Source of the DNA: Pseudomonas agarici | GTDB taxonomy: Bacteria; Pseudomonadota; Gammaproteobacteria; Pseudomonadales; Pseudomonadaceae | Assembly: GCF_900109755.1 (NCBI RefSeq) | Contig: NZ_FOAR01000011.1 | Location: 1-64,000, forward strand | DNA: 64,000 nt | Direction: 5' to 3' | Shown here: positions 27,025 to 33,922 of the stretch, one piece after another | How the letters are laid out: each line of letters starts with the position of its first letter | How positions within the stretch are numbered: the stretch's first letter is position 1 | Notes under the pieces: generated by a model | The model's input: the letters and a program-made list of their open reading frames with translations, nothing else | Told to the model about the DNA's origin: nothing | Databases searched by the model: none | Program-made: the position numbers and the translations under genes

Positions 27025-28698
27025 ATGCTGGTGCACCTGTCCGTACATAACTATGCAATCGTTGAGCATCTCGATCTGGAATTGGATCGCGGGATGAGCG
27101 TCATCACGGGCGAAACCGGCGCTGGCAAGTCGATCATGCTCGACGCACTCGGGCTGACCCTGGGCGATCGCGCCGACAGCGGCGTGGTGCGCCCCGGTGC
27201 GGACAAGGCCGACATTCTCGCCACCTTCGACCTGGAGGACATTCCAGAAGCCCGTAGCTGGCTGGCCGAACGCGACCTGGACCATGACGGCCCCTGCATC
27301 CTGCGTCGGGTGATCACCACCGAAGGCCGTTCGCGGGGTTATATCAATGGCTCGCCCTGCCCCCAGGGAGATCTCAAGGCCCTGGGCGAGTTGCTGATCG
27401 ACATCCATAGCCAGCACGAACACCAATCCTTGCTGAAGACCGACACTCATCGTCGCCTCCTCGACGAATATGCCGGAGCAACCGATCTCGCTCGCCAGGT
27501 ACAGCTCGCGGCCCAGCGTTGGCGCCAGACCCGCCATGAGCTGGAGCGCCTCTCCAATTCCGGTGATGAACAACGGGCCCGCCACCAACTGCTCAGCTAT
27601 CAGCTCGAAGAGCTGGAAAATCTGGGTCTGGGCGAAAACGAGCTGGAGGACCTGGAGCAGGAACACAAGCACCTGACCAATGCTGAAACCCTGCTCGGCA
27701 TTTGCCGGCAAGTGGTCGAGCAGTGCAGCGAAAGCGACTCTGGCAACATACTCAATGCCCTGTCCTCCAGCCTCAATCGCCTAAGCAGTGTCAGCAACGG
27801 CACCGGCGCACTCGGTGAAGCCACCAACCTGCTGGCCAGCGCGCAGATCCAGGTCGAGGAAGCCGTCGGCGAATTGAACCGCTTCCTCGACCATTTCGAT
27901 GCCGATCCGGCACGCCTACAACAGCTCGAAGAACGACTGGATGCGATCTACACCCTTGCCCGTAAGCACCGTATTCAGCCCACCGAAGTCGCCACCCTCC
28001 AGCAGAAATTGCTGGATGAGGTCGAGACTCTGAATGCCAACGACGAAGCCATTGAGCGCCTCGGCGAGGAGTTGGCCGCCTACACTCGGCATTATCAGGA
28101 GCGCGCCCAGGAACTCAGCGACCTGCGCCGCCAAGCCGCTACCGGCCTGGCCGGTGCCGTCGAGCAGGAAATCCAGCGCCTGGGCATGCCCGGCGGGCGC
28201 TTCAGCATCGAACTGCACGCCAACGCCAGCAGCGAGCCATTACCTTATGGGCTGGAACAGGTCGAGCTGCTGGTCAGCGCCAACCCCGGCCAACCCCTCA
28301 AAGCCCTGGCCAAGGTGGCATCGGGTGGCGAACTGTCGCGGATCAGCCTGGCCATCCAAGTGATTACCGCGCAGACCTCGCGCATCCCAACCCTGGTATT
28401 CGACGAAGTGGACGTGGGCATCGGCGGCCCGACGGCGGAAATTGTCGGCCAACTGCTGCGCCGCCTCGGTGAACGCGGACAAGTGCTGACGGTCACCCAT
28501 CTGCCACAAGTGGCGGCGCAAGGGCACCACCACCTATTCGTGCACAAAATGCGCGGCAGCGACGCCACCCGCACGGCGGTCTCGAAGCTGAGCAAGGCCG
28601 AACGGATCGAGGAAGTCGCACGCATGCTCGGAGGCATCGACCTGACCAAGGAATCCCTGGCTCACGCAAAAAAGATGGTCATCACCGCAAAAATCTAG
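27025..28698 (+). CDS. recN: DNA repair protein RecN
   Basis: RecN is an SMC-like ATPase that acts in recombinational repair of double-strand breaks. The 557-aa protein has Walker A GETGAGKS at 29-36, a central coiled-coil region (about 150-350), the ABC signature VASGGELSRISLA, and Walker B LVFDEVDVGIGG. The start MLVHLSVHNYAIVEHL is the conserved N-terminus. It is divergent from grpE and convergent with fur, and is preceded by a LexA box. Confidence 0.98.
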   Translation: MLVHLSVHNYAIVEHLDLELDRGMSVITGETGAGKSIMLDALGLTLGDRADSGVVRPGADKADILATFDLEDIPEARSWLAERDLDHDGPCILRRVITTEGRSRGYINGSPCPQGDLKALGELLIDIHSQHEHQSLLKTDTHRRLLDEYAGATDLARQVQLAAQRWRQTRHELERLSNSGDEQRARHQLLSYQLEELENLGLGENELEDLEQEHKHLTNAETLLGICRQVVEQCSESDSGNILNALSSSLNRLSSVSNGTGALGEATNLLASAQIQVEEAVGELNRFLDHFDADPARLQQLEERLDAIYTLARKHRIQPTEVATLQQKLLDEVETLNANDEAIERLGEELAAYTRHYQERAQELSDLRRQAATGLAGAVEQEIQRLGMPGGRFSIELHANASSEPLPYGLEQVELLVSANPGQPLKALAKVASGGELSRISLAIQVITAQTSRIPTLVFDEVDVGIGGPTAEIVGQLLRRLGERGQVLTVTHLPQVAAQGHHHLFVHKMRGSDATRTAVSKLSKAERIEEVARMLGGIDLTKESLAHAKKMVITAKI

Positions 28699-28715
28699 GA
28701 GCGGCAAAAAACACG

Positions 28716-28738
28716 AAGGCGACCCTTGGGTCGCCTTT
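28716..28738. terminator. Bidirectional terminator between recN and fur
   Basis: AAGGCGACCC and GGGTCGCCTT form a perfect 10-bp stem with a 2-nt loop. On the minus strand it is followed closely by a T-rich tract, which serves fur; a shorter T run follows on the plus strand for recN. Confidence 0.85.
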
Positions 28739-28773
28739 GCTCGTTTCGCGAATCTTAAGCTCGCACGATATGC

Positions 28774-29178
28774 TTACTTTTTCTTGCGCACGTACAGCAC
28801 AAGATTGTGATCAACCATCTCGAAGCCATACTTTTCGACGATTGCCTTCTGAAGTCGCTCGATTTCTTCGTCGAAAAATTCGATCACCTCACTGGTCTCG
28901 ACGTTGACCATATGGTCGTGATGCTTGCCGTCGTCCAGTTCGAATACCGCGTGACCGCCATCGAAGTTATGGCGAACCACCAGCCCAGCCGCTTCGAATT
29001 GGGTCAGAACACGGTAGACCGTGGCCAGACCAACGTCCTCGCCAGCCTCCATCAGCGCCTTGTAGACGTCCTCGGCGCTCATGTGACGCTGCTCGGCGGA
29101 GTCGAGCATTTGCAGAATCTTGACCCGCGGTAGAGTCACCTTCAGGCCGGCTTTACGTAGTTCGCTATTTTCAACCAT
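28774..29178 (-). CDS. fur: Ferric uptake regulator Fur
   Basis: Fur is the iron-responsive repressor of siderophore and iron-uptake genes. The start MVENSELRKAGLK gives the expected 134 aa. The winged helix contains DVGLATVYRVLTQFEAAGLV, and the metal-binding segment is KHHDHMVNVETSEVIEFFDEEIE. The CxxC zinc motif present in E. coli Fur is absent, as in other Pseudomonas Fur proteins. It is divergent from bamE, about 100 nt apart, a conserved pairing. Confidence 0.98.
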   Translation of the reverse strand: MVENSELRKAGLKVTLPRVKILQMLDSAEQRHMSAEDVYKALMEAGEDVGLATVYRVLTQFEAAGLVVRHNFDGGHAVFELDDGKHHDHMVNVETSEVIEFFDEEIERLQKAIVEKYGFEMVDHNLVLYVRKKK

Positions 29179-29275
29179 GGTCAGCTTTCTCGCGACGCTG
29201 CTTCGCAGCATCTCTTAATACAGGTATGATCGGGGTTTACGTTGTCCCAGCCAAGATAGTGGAAGTCGCCCACCG

Positions 29276-29803
29276 ATGCAAAACACCAAGCTCTTGCTAA
29301 CCAGCTTTACCTTAGTGGGACTGCTCGCACTCGCCGGTTGTTCATTCCCTGGGGTTTACAAAATCGACATCCAGCAAGGCAATGTCGTCACGCAGGACAT
29401 GATAGACCAGTTACGTCCGGGAATGACCCGCAATCAAGTAAGGTTTATCATGGGCAACCCCCTGCTGACCGATACCTTCCACGCCAATCGCTGGGATTAC
29501 CTGTATAGCCTGCAACCTGGTGGCGGTGAACGCCAACAGGAACGGGTCAGTCTGATTTTCAACGACAATGACCAACTGGCCAGCCTGTCCGGCGACTTCA
29601 TGCCCGGCATGAGTCGCGACGAAGCCATTCTCGGCAAGGACAGCGGCACCACCGTCGATGCGCCCAACCAGAACGCCGAAAAGCCAAAGGAAGAGAAGCC
29701 GGCCAAACCAGGCTCATTGCTTGAGCAGATCCAGAAAGATGTCGACGGCGTAAAAACCGTGCCGGTTCCAACCCCGGAACCACTGGATACGTCGCCACGG
29801 TAA
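29276..29803 (+). CDS. bamE: Outer membrane assembly lipoprotein BamE (OmlA/SmpA)
   Basis: BamE is a small lipoprotein of the BAM complex that folds outer membrane proteins. The 175-aa precursor has a signal peptide ending in the lipobox LAGC (Cys22), then the BLIP-like fold with [23 protein letters not shown] and the RWDYLYSL strand. The C-terminal extension (about 110-175) is rich in Lys, Pro and Glu and is longer than in E. coli; a similar tail is common in pseudomonads. A strong terminator follows. Confidence 0.96.
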   Translation: MQNTKLLLTSFTLVGLLALAGCSFPGVYKIDIQQGNVVTQDMIDQLRPGMTRNQVRFIMGNPLLTDTFHANRWDYLYSLQPGGGERQQERVSLIFNDNDQLASLSGDFMPGMSRDEAILGKDSGTTVDAPNQNAEKPKEEKPAKPGSLLEQIQKDVDGVKTVPVPTPEPLDTSPR

Positions 29804-29814
29804 TAAACCGACAC

Positions 29815-29846
29815 AATAGAAAGCCCGGAATGGCGGGCTTTCTATT
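29815..29846 (+). terminator. Terminator of bamE
   Basis: AATAGAAAGCCCG and CGGGCTTTCTATT form a perfect 13-bp stem with a 6-nt loop, 12 nt after the bamE stop codon. Confidence 0.85.
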
Positions 29847-29867
29847 ATCCATGCACCAGTGAGCTTC

Positions 29868-30030
29868 TAGTGGCCTGTACGGTGAGTTCGTTAGCTCAAG
29901 GTCGAATGCCATAAGCCCATGGCCAAGGCGCTGTGACGAGTCATAGCCGGGCTATGGCGAGGAACAGCAACGCAGGCCAGGGATTTATGGCGCCGAAATG
30001 GACTCATAGAACTCACCATACAGGCCACTA
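29868..30030. repeat. 163-bp hairpin-forming (MITE-like) element, copy 2
   Basis: This copy has nearly perfect terminal inverted repeats: TAGTGGCCTGTACGGTGAGTTC at the left, and the complement of the right end differs at two positions. Inner arms (GCCATAAGCCCATGGCC against a GGCC...TTATGGC segment) and a perfect CATAGCC/GGCTATG core also pair, so the whole unit can fold into one long hairpin. It shares its length and central block with copy 1. It abuts the stop codon of the RnfH-like gene. Confidence 0.8.
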
Positions 30031-30333
30031 GGCCCTGCTCCTGGCTGCTTTTTCCGCTCGCAGGCGCCGCGCTTCTTTCGGGTCAGCCAACAAGGGTCGA
30101 TAGATCTCGATACGGTCGCCTTCCCTCACGATCCGAACGTCGGGATCACCGACTACTTTACCGAAGATCCCCAGTGGGCAACTCGACAGATCAATCCCAG
30201 GGAACTGCTGCGCCATTTTCGACAACTCGACAGCACCACGCAGCGTTGTATCCACGGGGACCGAAATCGCCAACAGACACTGACGCCCGACCTCGGCGTA
30301 TACCACCTCTATCGAAACCCAGGAGTCAGCCAT
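30028..30333 (-). CDS. RnfH family ubiquitin-fold protein
   Basis: This 101-aa protein (start MADSWVSIEVVYAE) belongs to the RnfH/PasI-like family of small beta-grasp proteins that pair with RatA; their biochemical role is unsettled. Visible features are the IEVVYA first strand, the GIDLSSCPLGIFGK segment and the GDRIEIYRPLLADPKEARR C-terminus. Its start overlaps the ratA end by 8 nt. The 163-bp repeat element ends inside its last codons and stop. Confidence 0.85.
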   Translation of the reverse strand: MADSWVSIEVVYAEVGRQCLLAISVPVDTTLRGAVELSKMAQQFPGIDLSSCPLGIFGKVVGDPDVRIVREGDRIEIYRPLLADPKEARRLRAEKAARSRA

Positions 30334-30760
30334 GGAACTCTTTGGCTCGCTGACAGAAAGCATCCACCAGAGTATTGGCCGCCTGGTTGAATAGCGGCCC
30401 AAGGGTCGCCCGCACGATAGGCCCGGCATAATCGAAGGTCAGATCCAGGCTGATCTTACAGGCCTTTTCCCCTAGCGGCTTGAACACCCAGACACCATGC
30501 AATTGGGTGAACGGCCCCTCCTCCAGATTCATCTCAATCGACCGCCCCGGCACCAGCGTATTGCGGGTGACGAACTGCTGGCTCAAGCCGCCCTTGGCGA
30601 CCCCCAGTGTGGCGCGCATGTGCACGTCGGAGCTTTCCAGCACCTGGGCCGTCGAGCACCACGGTAGAAATTCCGGGTAACGCGCGACGTCGTTCACCAG
30701 GTCATAAAGCGCCTGTGCCGGATAAGGCAGTAGGGCCGAACGTTGAATATGGGTCGTCAT
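30326..30760 (-). CDS. ratA: Ribosome-association toxin/START-domain protein RatA
   Basis: RatA (PasT) is a coenzyme Q-binding-type START protein reported to affect 70S assembly and persistence in E. coli and related to Coq10. The 144-aa product starts at MTTHIQRSALLPYPAQ and keeps YDLVNDVARYPEFLPWC near the N-terminus and the C-terminal helix NTLVDAFCQRAKEFHG. It lies divergently next to smpB, the conserved smpB-ratA-rnfH arrangement. Confidence 0.93.
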   Translation of the reverse strand: MTTHIQRSALLPYPAQALYDLVNDVARYPEFLPWCSTAQVLESSDVHMRATLGVAKGGLSQQFVTRNTLVPGRSIEMNLEEGPFTQLHGVWVFKPLGEKACKISLDLTFDYAGPIVRATLGPLFNQAANTLVDAFCQRAKEFHG

Positions 30761-30887
30761 GTCAGCGTTGATTCCACAGCTGGGCGGCAAACAAAAGTGA
30801 GCGCATTGTCCGGGATTCATCCTACGCGCTCAAGCACGCAGCTTCACCGTAGCCGACTGACGCGCAACCCCCTATAATGCCGCCCCT

Positions 30888-31370
30888 ATGGCTAAACAGA
30901 AGAAACACCCCACGGGGACCATCGCGCAAAATAAAAAGGCGCGCCACGATTACTTCGTCGAACAACGGTTCGAGGCTGGCTTGGTCCTGGCCGGCTGGGA
31001 AGTAAAGAGTTTGCGGGCAGGCAAGGCGCAACTGGTCGACAGTTATGTCTTGCTCAAGGACGGTGAGGCCTGGCTGTTCGGTAGCCATTTCACGCCGCTG
31101 ACCACCGCGAGCACCCACGTCATCGCCGACCCGACGCGCACGCGCAAGCTGCTGCTCAACCAGCGCGAGCTGGAGAAGATCTTCGCTTCCGTGCAACAGA
31201 AAGGTTACGCCTGCGTCTGCCTCTCTTTGTACTGGAGCAAGCATTTGGTCAAGTGCGAGATTGCCCTGGGCAAGGGCAAGAAGGAATACGACAAGCGTGA
31301 TACCGAACGCGAGCGCGATGCCAGTCGCGAACTACAGCGCGCGGTGCGCAATAAAGGTAAGGACGACTGA
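30888..31370 (+). CDS. smpB: SsrA-binding protein SmpB
   Basis: SmpB binds tmRNA and takes it to stalled ribosomes, standing in for the codon-anticodon pairing. The 160-aa protein has the OB-fold core with [22 protein letters not shown] and [15 protein letters not shown], and the basic C-terminal tail that inserts into the mRNA channel ([22 protein letters not shown]). Its RNA partner ssrA lies 6 kb downstream in this window. Confidence 0.98.
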   Translation: MAKQKKHPTGTIAQNKKARHDYFVEQRFEAGLVLAGWEVKSLRAGKAQLVDSYVLLKDGEAWLFGSHFTPLTTASTHVIADPTRTRKLLLNQRELEKIFASVQQKGYACVCLSLYWSKHLVKCEIALGKGKKEYDKRDTERERDASRELQRAVRNKGKDD

Positions 31371-31405
31371 GCCCCTGCGCCACCACAAAAGGGGTGGCCT
31401 GGCAT

Positions 31406-31427
31406 GTCGAGGGGCTCGCCCCTCGAC
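31406..31427. terminator. Hairpin between smpB and lldR
   Basis: GTCGAGGGG and CCCCTCGAC form a 9-bp GC-rich stem between two convergent genes. It has no T run; it may be a bidirectional transcription block or a REP-like sequence. A weaker CCACC/GGGGTGG hairpin lies just before it. Confidence 0.5.
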
Positions 31428-31431
31428 CTCG

Positions 31432-32199
31432 TCAAATTCCCTTGCGCCGCTTCGCTCGCGCCACCCGCTGCGCCTCCTGACGCACTTCTTCCAGCACTTC
31501 CTGCACATACAGGATATGTCGACTGGAGATTTCACGAGCCTGTTCCGCCCGACCTTCGACAATCGCCAGATACAGTTCCCGATGCTGACTGATCAACCTA
31601 TCGCGGGTTTCGGTGCGCTGTTTATACATGCCGCCGATATTGATCACCACGTGACGCTTGAGCAAATCGAACAACCCGCGAATCGTGTGTAGCAGCACCG
31701 CATTGTGGCTGGCTTCGGCAATTGCCAGGTGGAAGTTCGCGTCAGCTTCGCCTTCCTCCGCTCGACTCACTTCTCCCTCGCGGCAATAGCAGCTCTGCAA
31801 TAGCTCGAACGCAATCTGCAACTGCTCTCGATCCGCCTCGGTCGCCCGCAATGCCGCGTAGTAGGCGCAAGACGCCTCCAGGGTATGGCGAAATTCGAGC
31901 AGATCGCGTTGGACCTCCGGATTAGTTTCCAGCAAATGCAGCAGCGGGTCGCTGAAGGTAGAACCCAGCGTCTCCACCACATAATTGCCACCACCCTGGC
32001 GACTGACCAGCAAGCCCTTGACCACCAGCTTCTGGATCGCCTCGCGCAACGAGGGGCGCGAGACGCCGAACTGCTCGGCCAACGCACGCTCGGCCGGCAG
32101 ACGCTCACCGGCCTTCAACGCGCCCTCGAGGATCATCCGCTCAAGCTGCTCGACAATATCGTCAGACAAACGGCGCTGACGAACCTGATCAAACCCCAT
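31432..32199 (-). CDS. lldR: FadR/GntR-type lactate regulator LldR
   Basis: LldR represses lactate-utilisation genes, and lactate relieves repression in Pseudomonas. The 255-aa protein has an N-terminal winged helix (about 8-75, with AEQFGVSRPSLREAIQKL) and a C-terminal FCD ligand domain with metal-site histidines in FHLAIAEASHN and HVVINIG. It is divergent from the lldP remnant and lldD, with a perfect palindromic operator between them. The regulator itself shows no damage. Confidence 0.92.
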   Translation of the reverse strand: MGFDQVRQRRLSDDIVEQLERMILEGALKAGERLPAERALAEQFGVSRPSLREAIQKLVVKGLLVSRQGGGNYVVETLGSTFSDPLLHLLETNPEVQRDLLEFRHTLEASCAYYAALRATEADREQLQIAFELLQSCYCREGEVSRAEEGEADANFHLAIAEASHNAVLLHTIRGLFDLLKRHVVINIGGMYKQRTETRDRLISQHRELYLAIVEGRAEQAREISSRHILYVQEVLEEVRQEAQRVARAKRRKGI

Positions 32200-32378
32200 T
32201 ACTGACTCCTCGCAGCCCCAAACCCTTGGCGGAGGCCCTTATTCGGGTCTATTGAGGCCGCACCGGCCCCTAGCGGACAGCGCAAAAACACCCACCCAGC
32301 CCCTTCCTGCGCCTCGCCGACGAAAGCTTCAGCACGGCAAATTGACACGCGCCTAATAGGGCTTTTAACCTAGCTCAC

Positions 32379-32415
32379 AGCGAATGTAAATTGGTAATAC
32401 CAATTTACATTCGCT
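32379..32415. promoter_or_regulatory. 37-bp perfect palindrome, probable LldR operator
   Basis: Two 18-nt arms (AGCGAATGTAAATTGGTA and its exact complement) flank a single A. The core AATTGGTAATACCAATT has the TGGT-N-ACCA form of FadR-family operators and lies in the lldR-lldP divergent promoter region. Confidence 0.85.
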
Positions 32416-32453
32416 GATCAGCGCCTACCAGGAACCATTAAGGGCCACTCCAT

Positions 32454-32700
32454 ATGCAAACCTGGCAACAGCTCTATAGTCCTCTCGGCAACCTCGGCCT
32501 ATCTGCTGTCGCTGTCGTTATTCCCATCGTGTTTCTCCCTCGTCCTGGGGGTATTTCGCCTCAAGGGTCATGTCGCAGGCAGCATCACCCTCGCCCAAGC
32601 CTACGTCTTCACCGGCATGCTGGTGCACCAAAGTGACACATGTCAGGGCTGTCGACACCCCGGCAACTGCTTTTTCACCCAACGTTGCGAGCTCCCATGA
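32454..32700 (+). pseudogene. lldP: Remnant of L-lactate permease lldP
   Basis: The first codons read MQTWQQLYSPLGNLGLSAVA, the LldP N-terminus. About 28 codons in, a one-base shift moves the homology to the next frame (LVLGVFRLKGHVAGSITL), and this joins directly to QAYVFTGMLVH, which resembles the extreme C-terminus of LldP (LQAYVLTWMIP in E. coli). About 500 codons of the roughly 560-codon permease are missing. Flanking genes lldR, lldD and lldE are intact, so the loss is specific to the permease. The stub may still carry the promoter and leader for lldD. Confidence 0.88.
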
Positions 32701-33842
32701 TCATTTCCGCCGCTACCGATTACCGTGCCGCCGCCCAATGCAAGCTGCCGCCGTTCCTGTTCCACTATGCCGACGGCGGGGCCTACGCCGAACACACCCT
32801 GCGCCATAACGTCGAGGATCTGGCCGACATCGTCCTGCGTCAGCGCGTACTGAGGGACATGTCTGAACTGAGCCTGGAAACCCGCCTGTTCGACGAAACC
32901 CTGAGCATGCCCGTGGCGCTGGCACCGGTTGGCCTGGCCGGCATGTATGCCCGTCGCGGTGAGGTCCAGGCTGCGCGCGCGGCGGCGGCCAAGGGCATTC
33001 CCTTTACACTGTCGACCGTGTCGGTCTGTCCGATCGAGGAAGTAGCCCCGGCCATTGACCGGCCCATGTGGTTCCAGCTGTACGTACTGAAGGATCGCGG
33101 CTTCATGCGCAACGCACTGGAACGCGCCAAGGCAGCGGGCGTTACTACCTTGGTCTTTACCGTGGACATGCCCGTACCGGGCGCCCGTTACCGTGACGCA
33201 CACGCCGCGATGAGCGGCCCGAACGCGCCACTGCGGCGTGCCTGGCAAGCCATGACCCATCCTCGGTGGGCCTGGGACGTCGGCTTGCTGGGCAAGCCCC
33301 ATGATCTGGGTAATATCTCCAGATACCGTGGCAACCCGACGGGCCTGGCCGACTACATCGGCTGGCTCGGCGCCAACTTCGATCCGTCGATTTCCTGGAA
33401 GGACCTGGAGTGGATCCGCGAATTCTGGGACGGCCCGATGATCATCAAAGGCATTCTCGATCCGCAGGATGCCAAGGACGCAGTGAAGTTCGGCGCCGAC
33501 GGCATCGTGGTCTCCAATCATGGTGGCCGTCAGCTCGACGGCGTGCTGTCCAGCGCCCGCGCCCTGCCGGCGATTGCCGACGCCGTCAAAGGCGACCTGA
33601 AGATCCTTGCCGACTCAGGCATCCGCAGCGGCCTGGACGTGCTGCGCATGATCGCCCTCGGCGCGGACACCGTCCTGATCGGTCGTGCCTTCCTCTACGC
33701 CCTGGCCGTCGCGGGCGAAGCCGGCGTGAAGAACCTGCTGGATCTGTTCGAAAAAGAAATGCGTGTGGCCATGGTGCTCACCGGCGCCAAGTCCATCGGC
33801 GCGATCAACCGCGATTTGCTGGTCCGCGAACTGGGCGCCTGA
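32697..33842 (+). CDS. lldD: L-lactate dehydrogenase (cytochrome), FMN-dependent
   Basis: LldD oxidises L-lactate to pyruvate and passes electrons to the respiratory chain at the inner membrane. The start [18 protein letters not shown] gives the usual 381 aa. The FMN-binding barrel shows [23 protein letters not shown], and the C-terminal catalytic region with [10 protein letters not shown] (catalytic His and substrate Arg) and [15 protein letters not shown]. It lies directly after the lldP remnant and probably uses the same promoter under LldR control. Confidence 0.96.
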   Translation: MIISAATDYRAAAQCKLPPFLFHYADGGAYAEHTLRHNVEDLADIVLRQRVLRDMSELSLETRLFDETLSMPVALAPVGLAGMYARRGEVQAARAAAAKGIPFTLSTVSVCPIEEVAPAIDRPMWFQLYVLKDRGFMRNALERAKAAGVTTLVFTVDMPVPGARYRDAHAAMSGPNAPLRRAWQAMTHPRWAWDVGLLGKPHDLGNISRYRGNPTGLADYIGWLGANFDPSISWKDLEWIREFWDGPMIIKGILDPQDAKDAVKFGADGIVVSNHGGRQLDGVLSSARALPAIADAVKGDLKILADSGIRSGLDVLRMIALGADTVLIGRAFLYALAVAGEAGVKNLLDLFEKEMRVAMVLTGAKSIGAINRDLLVRELGA

Positions 33843-33922
33843 ACCTCGTGCCCACCCGAATCACCGGCTGATTGAACGGGGCACATGGCGCACCAGATGC
33901 CACCAACCCGTGAGGAGTTTGC

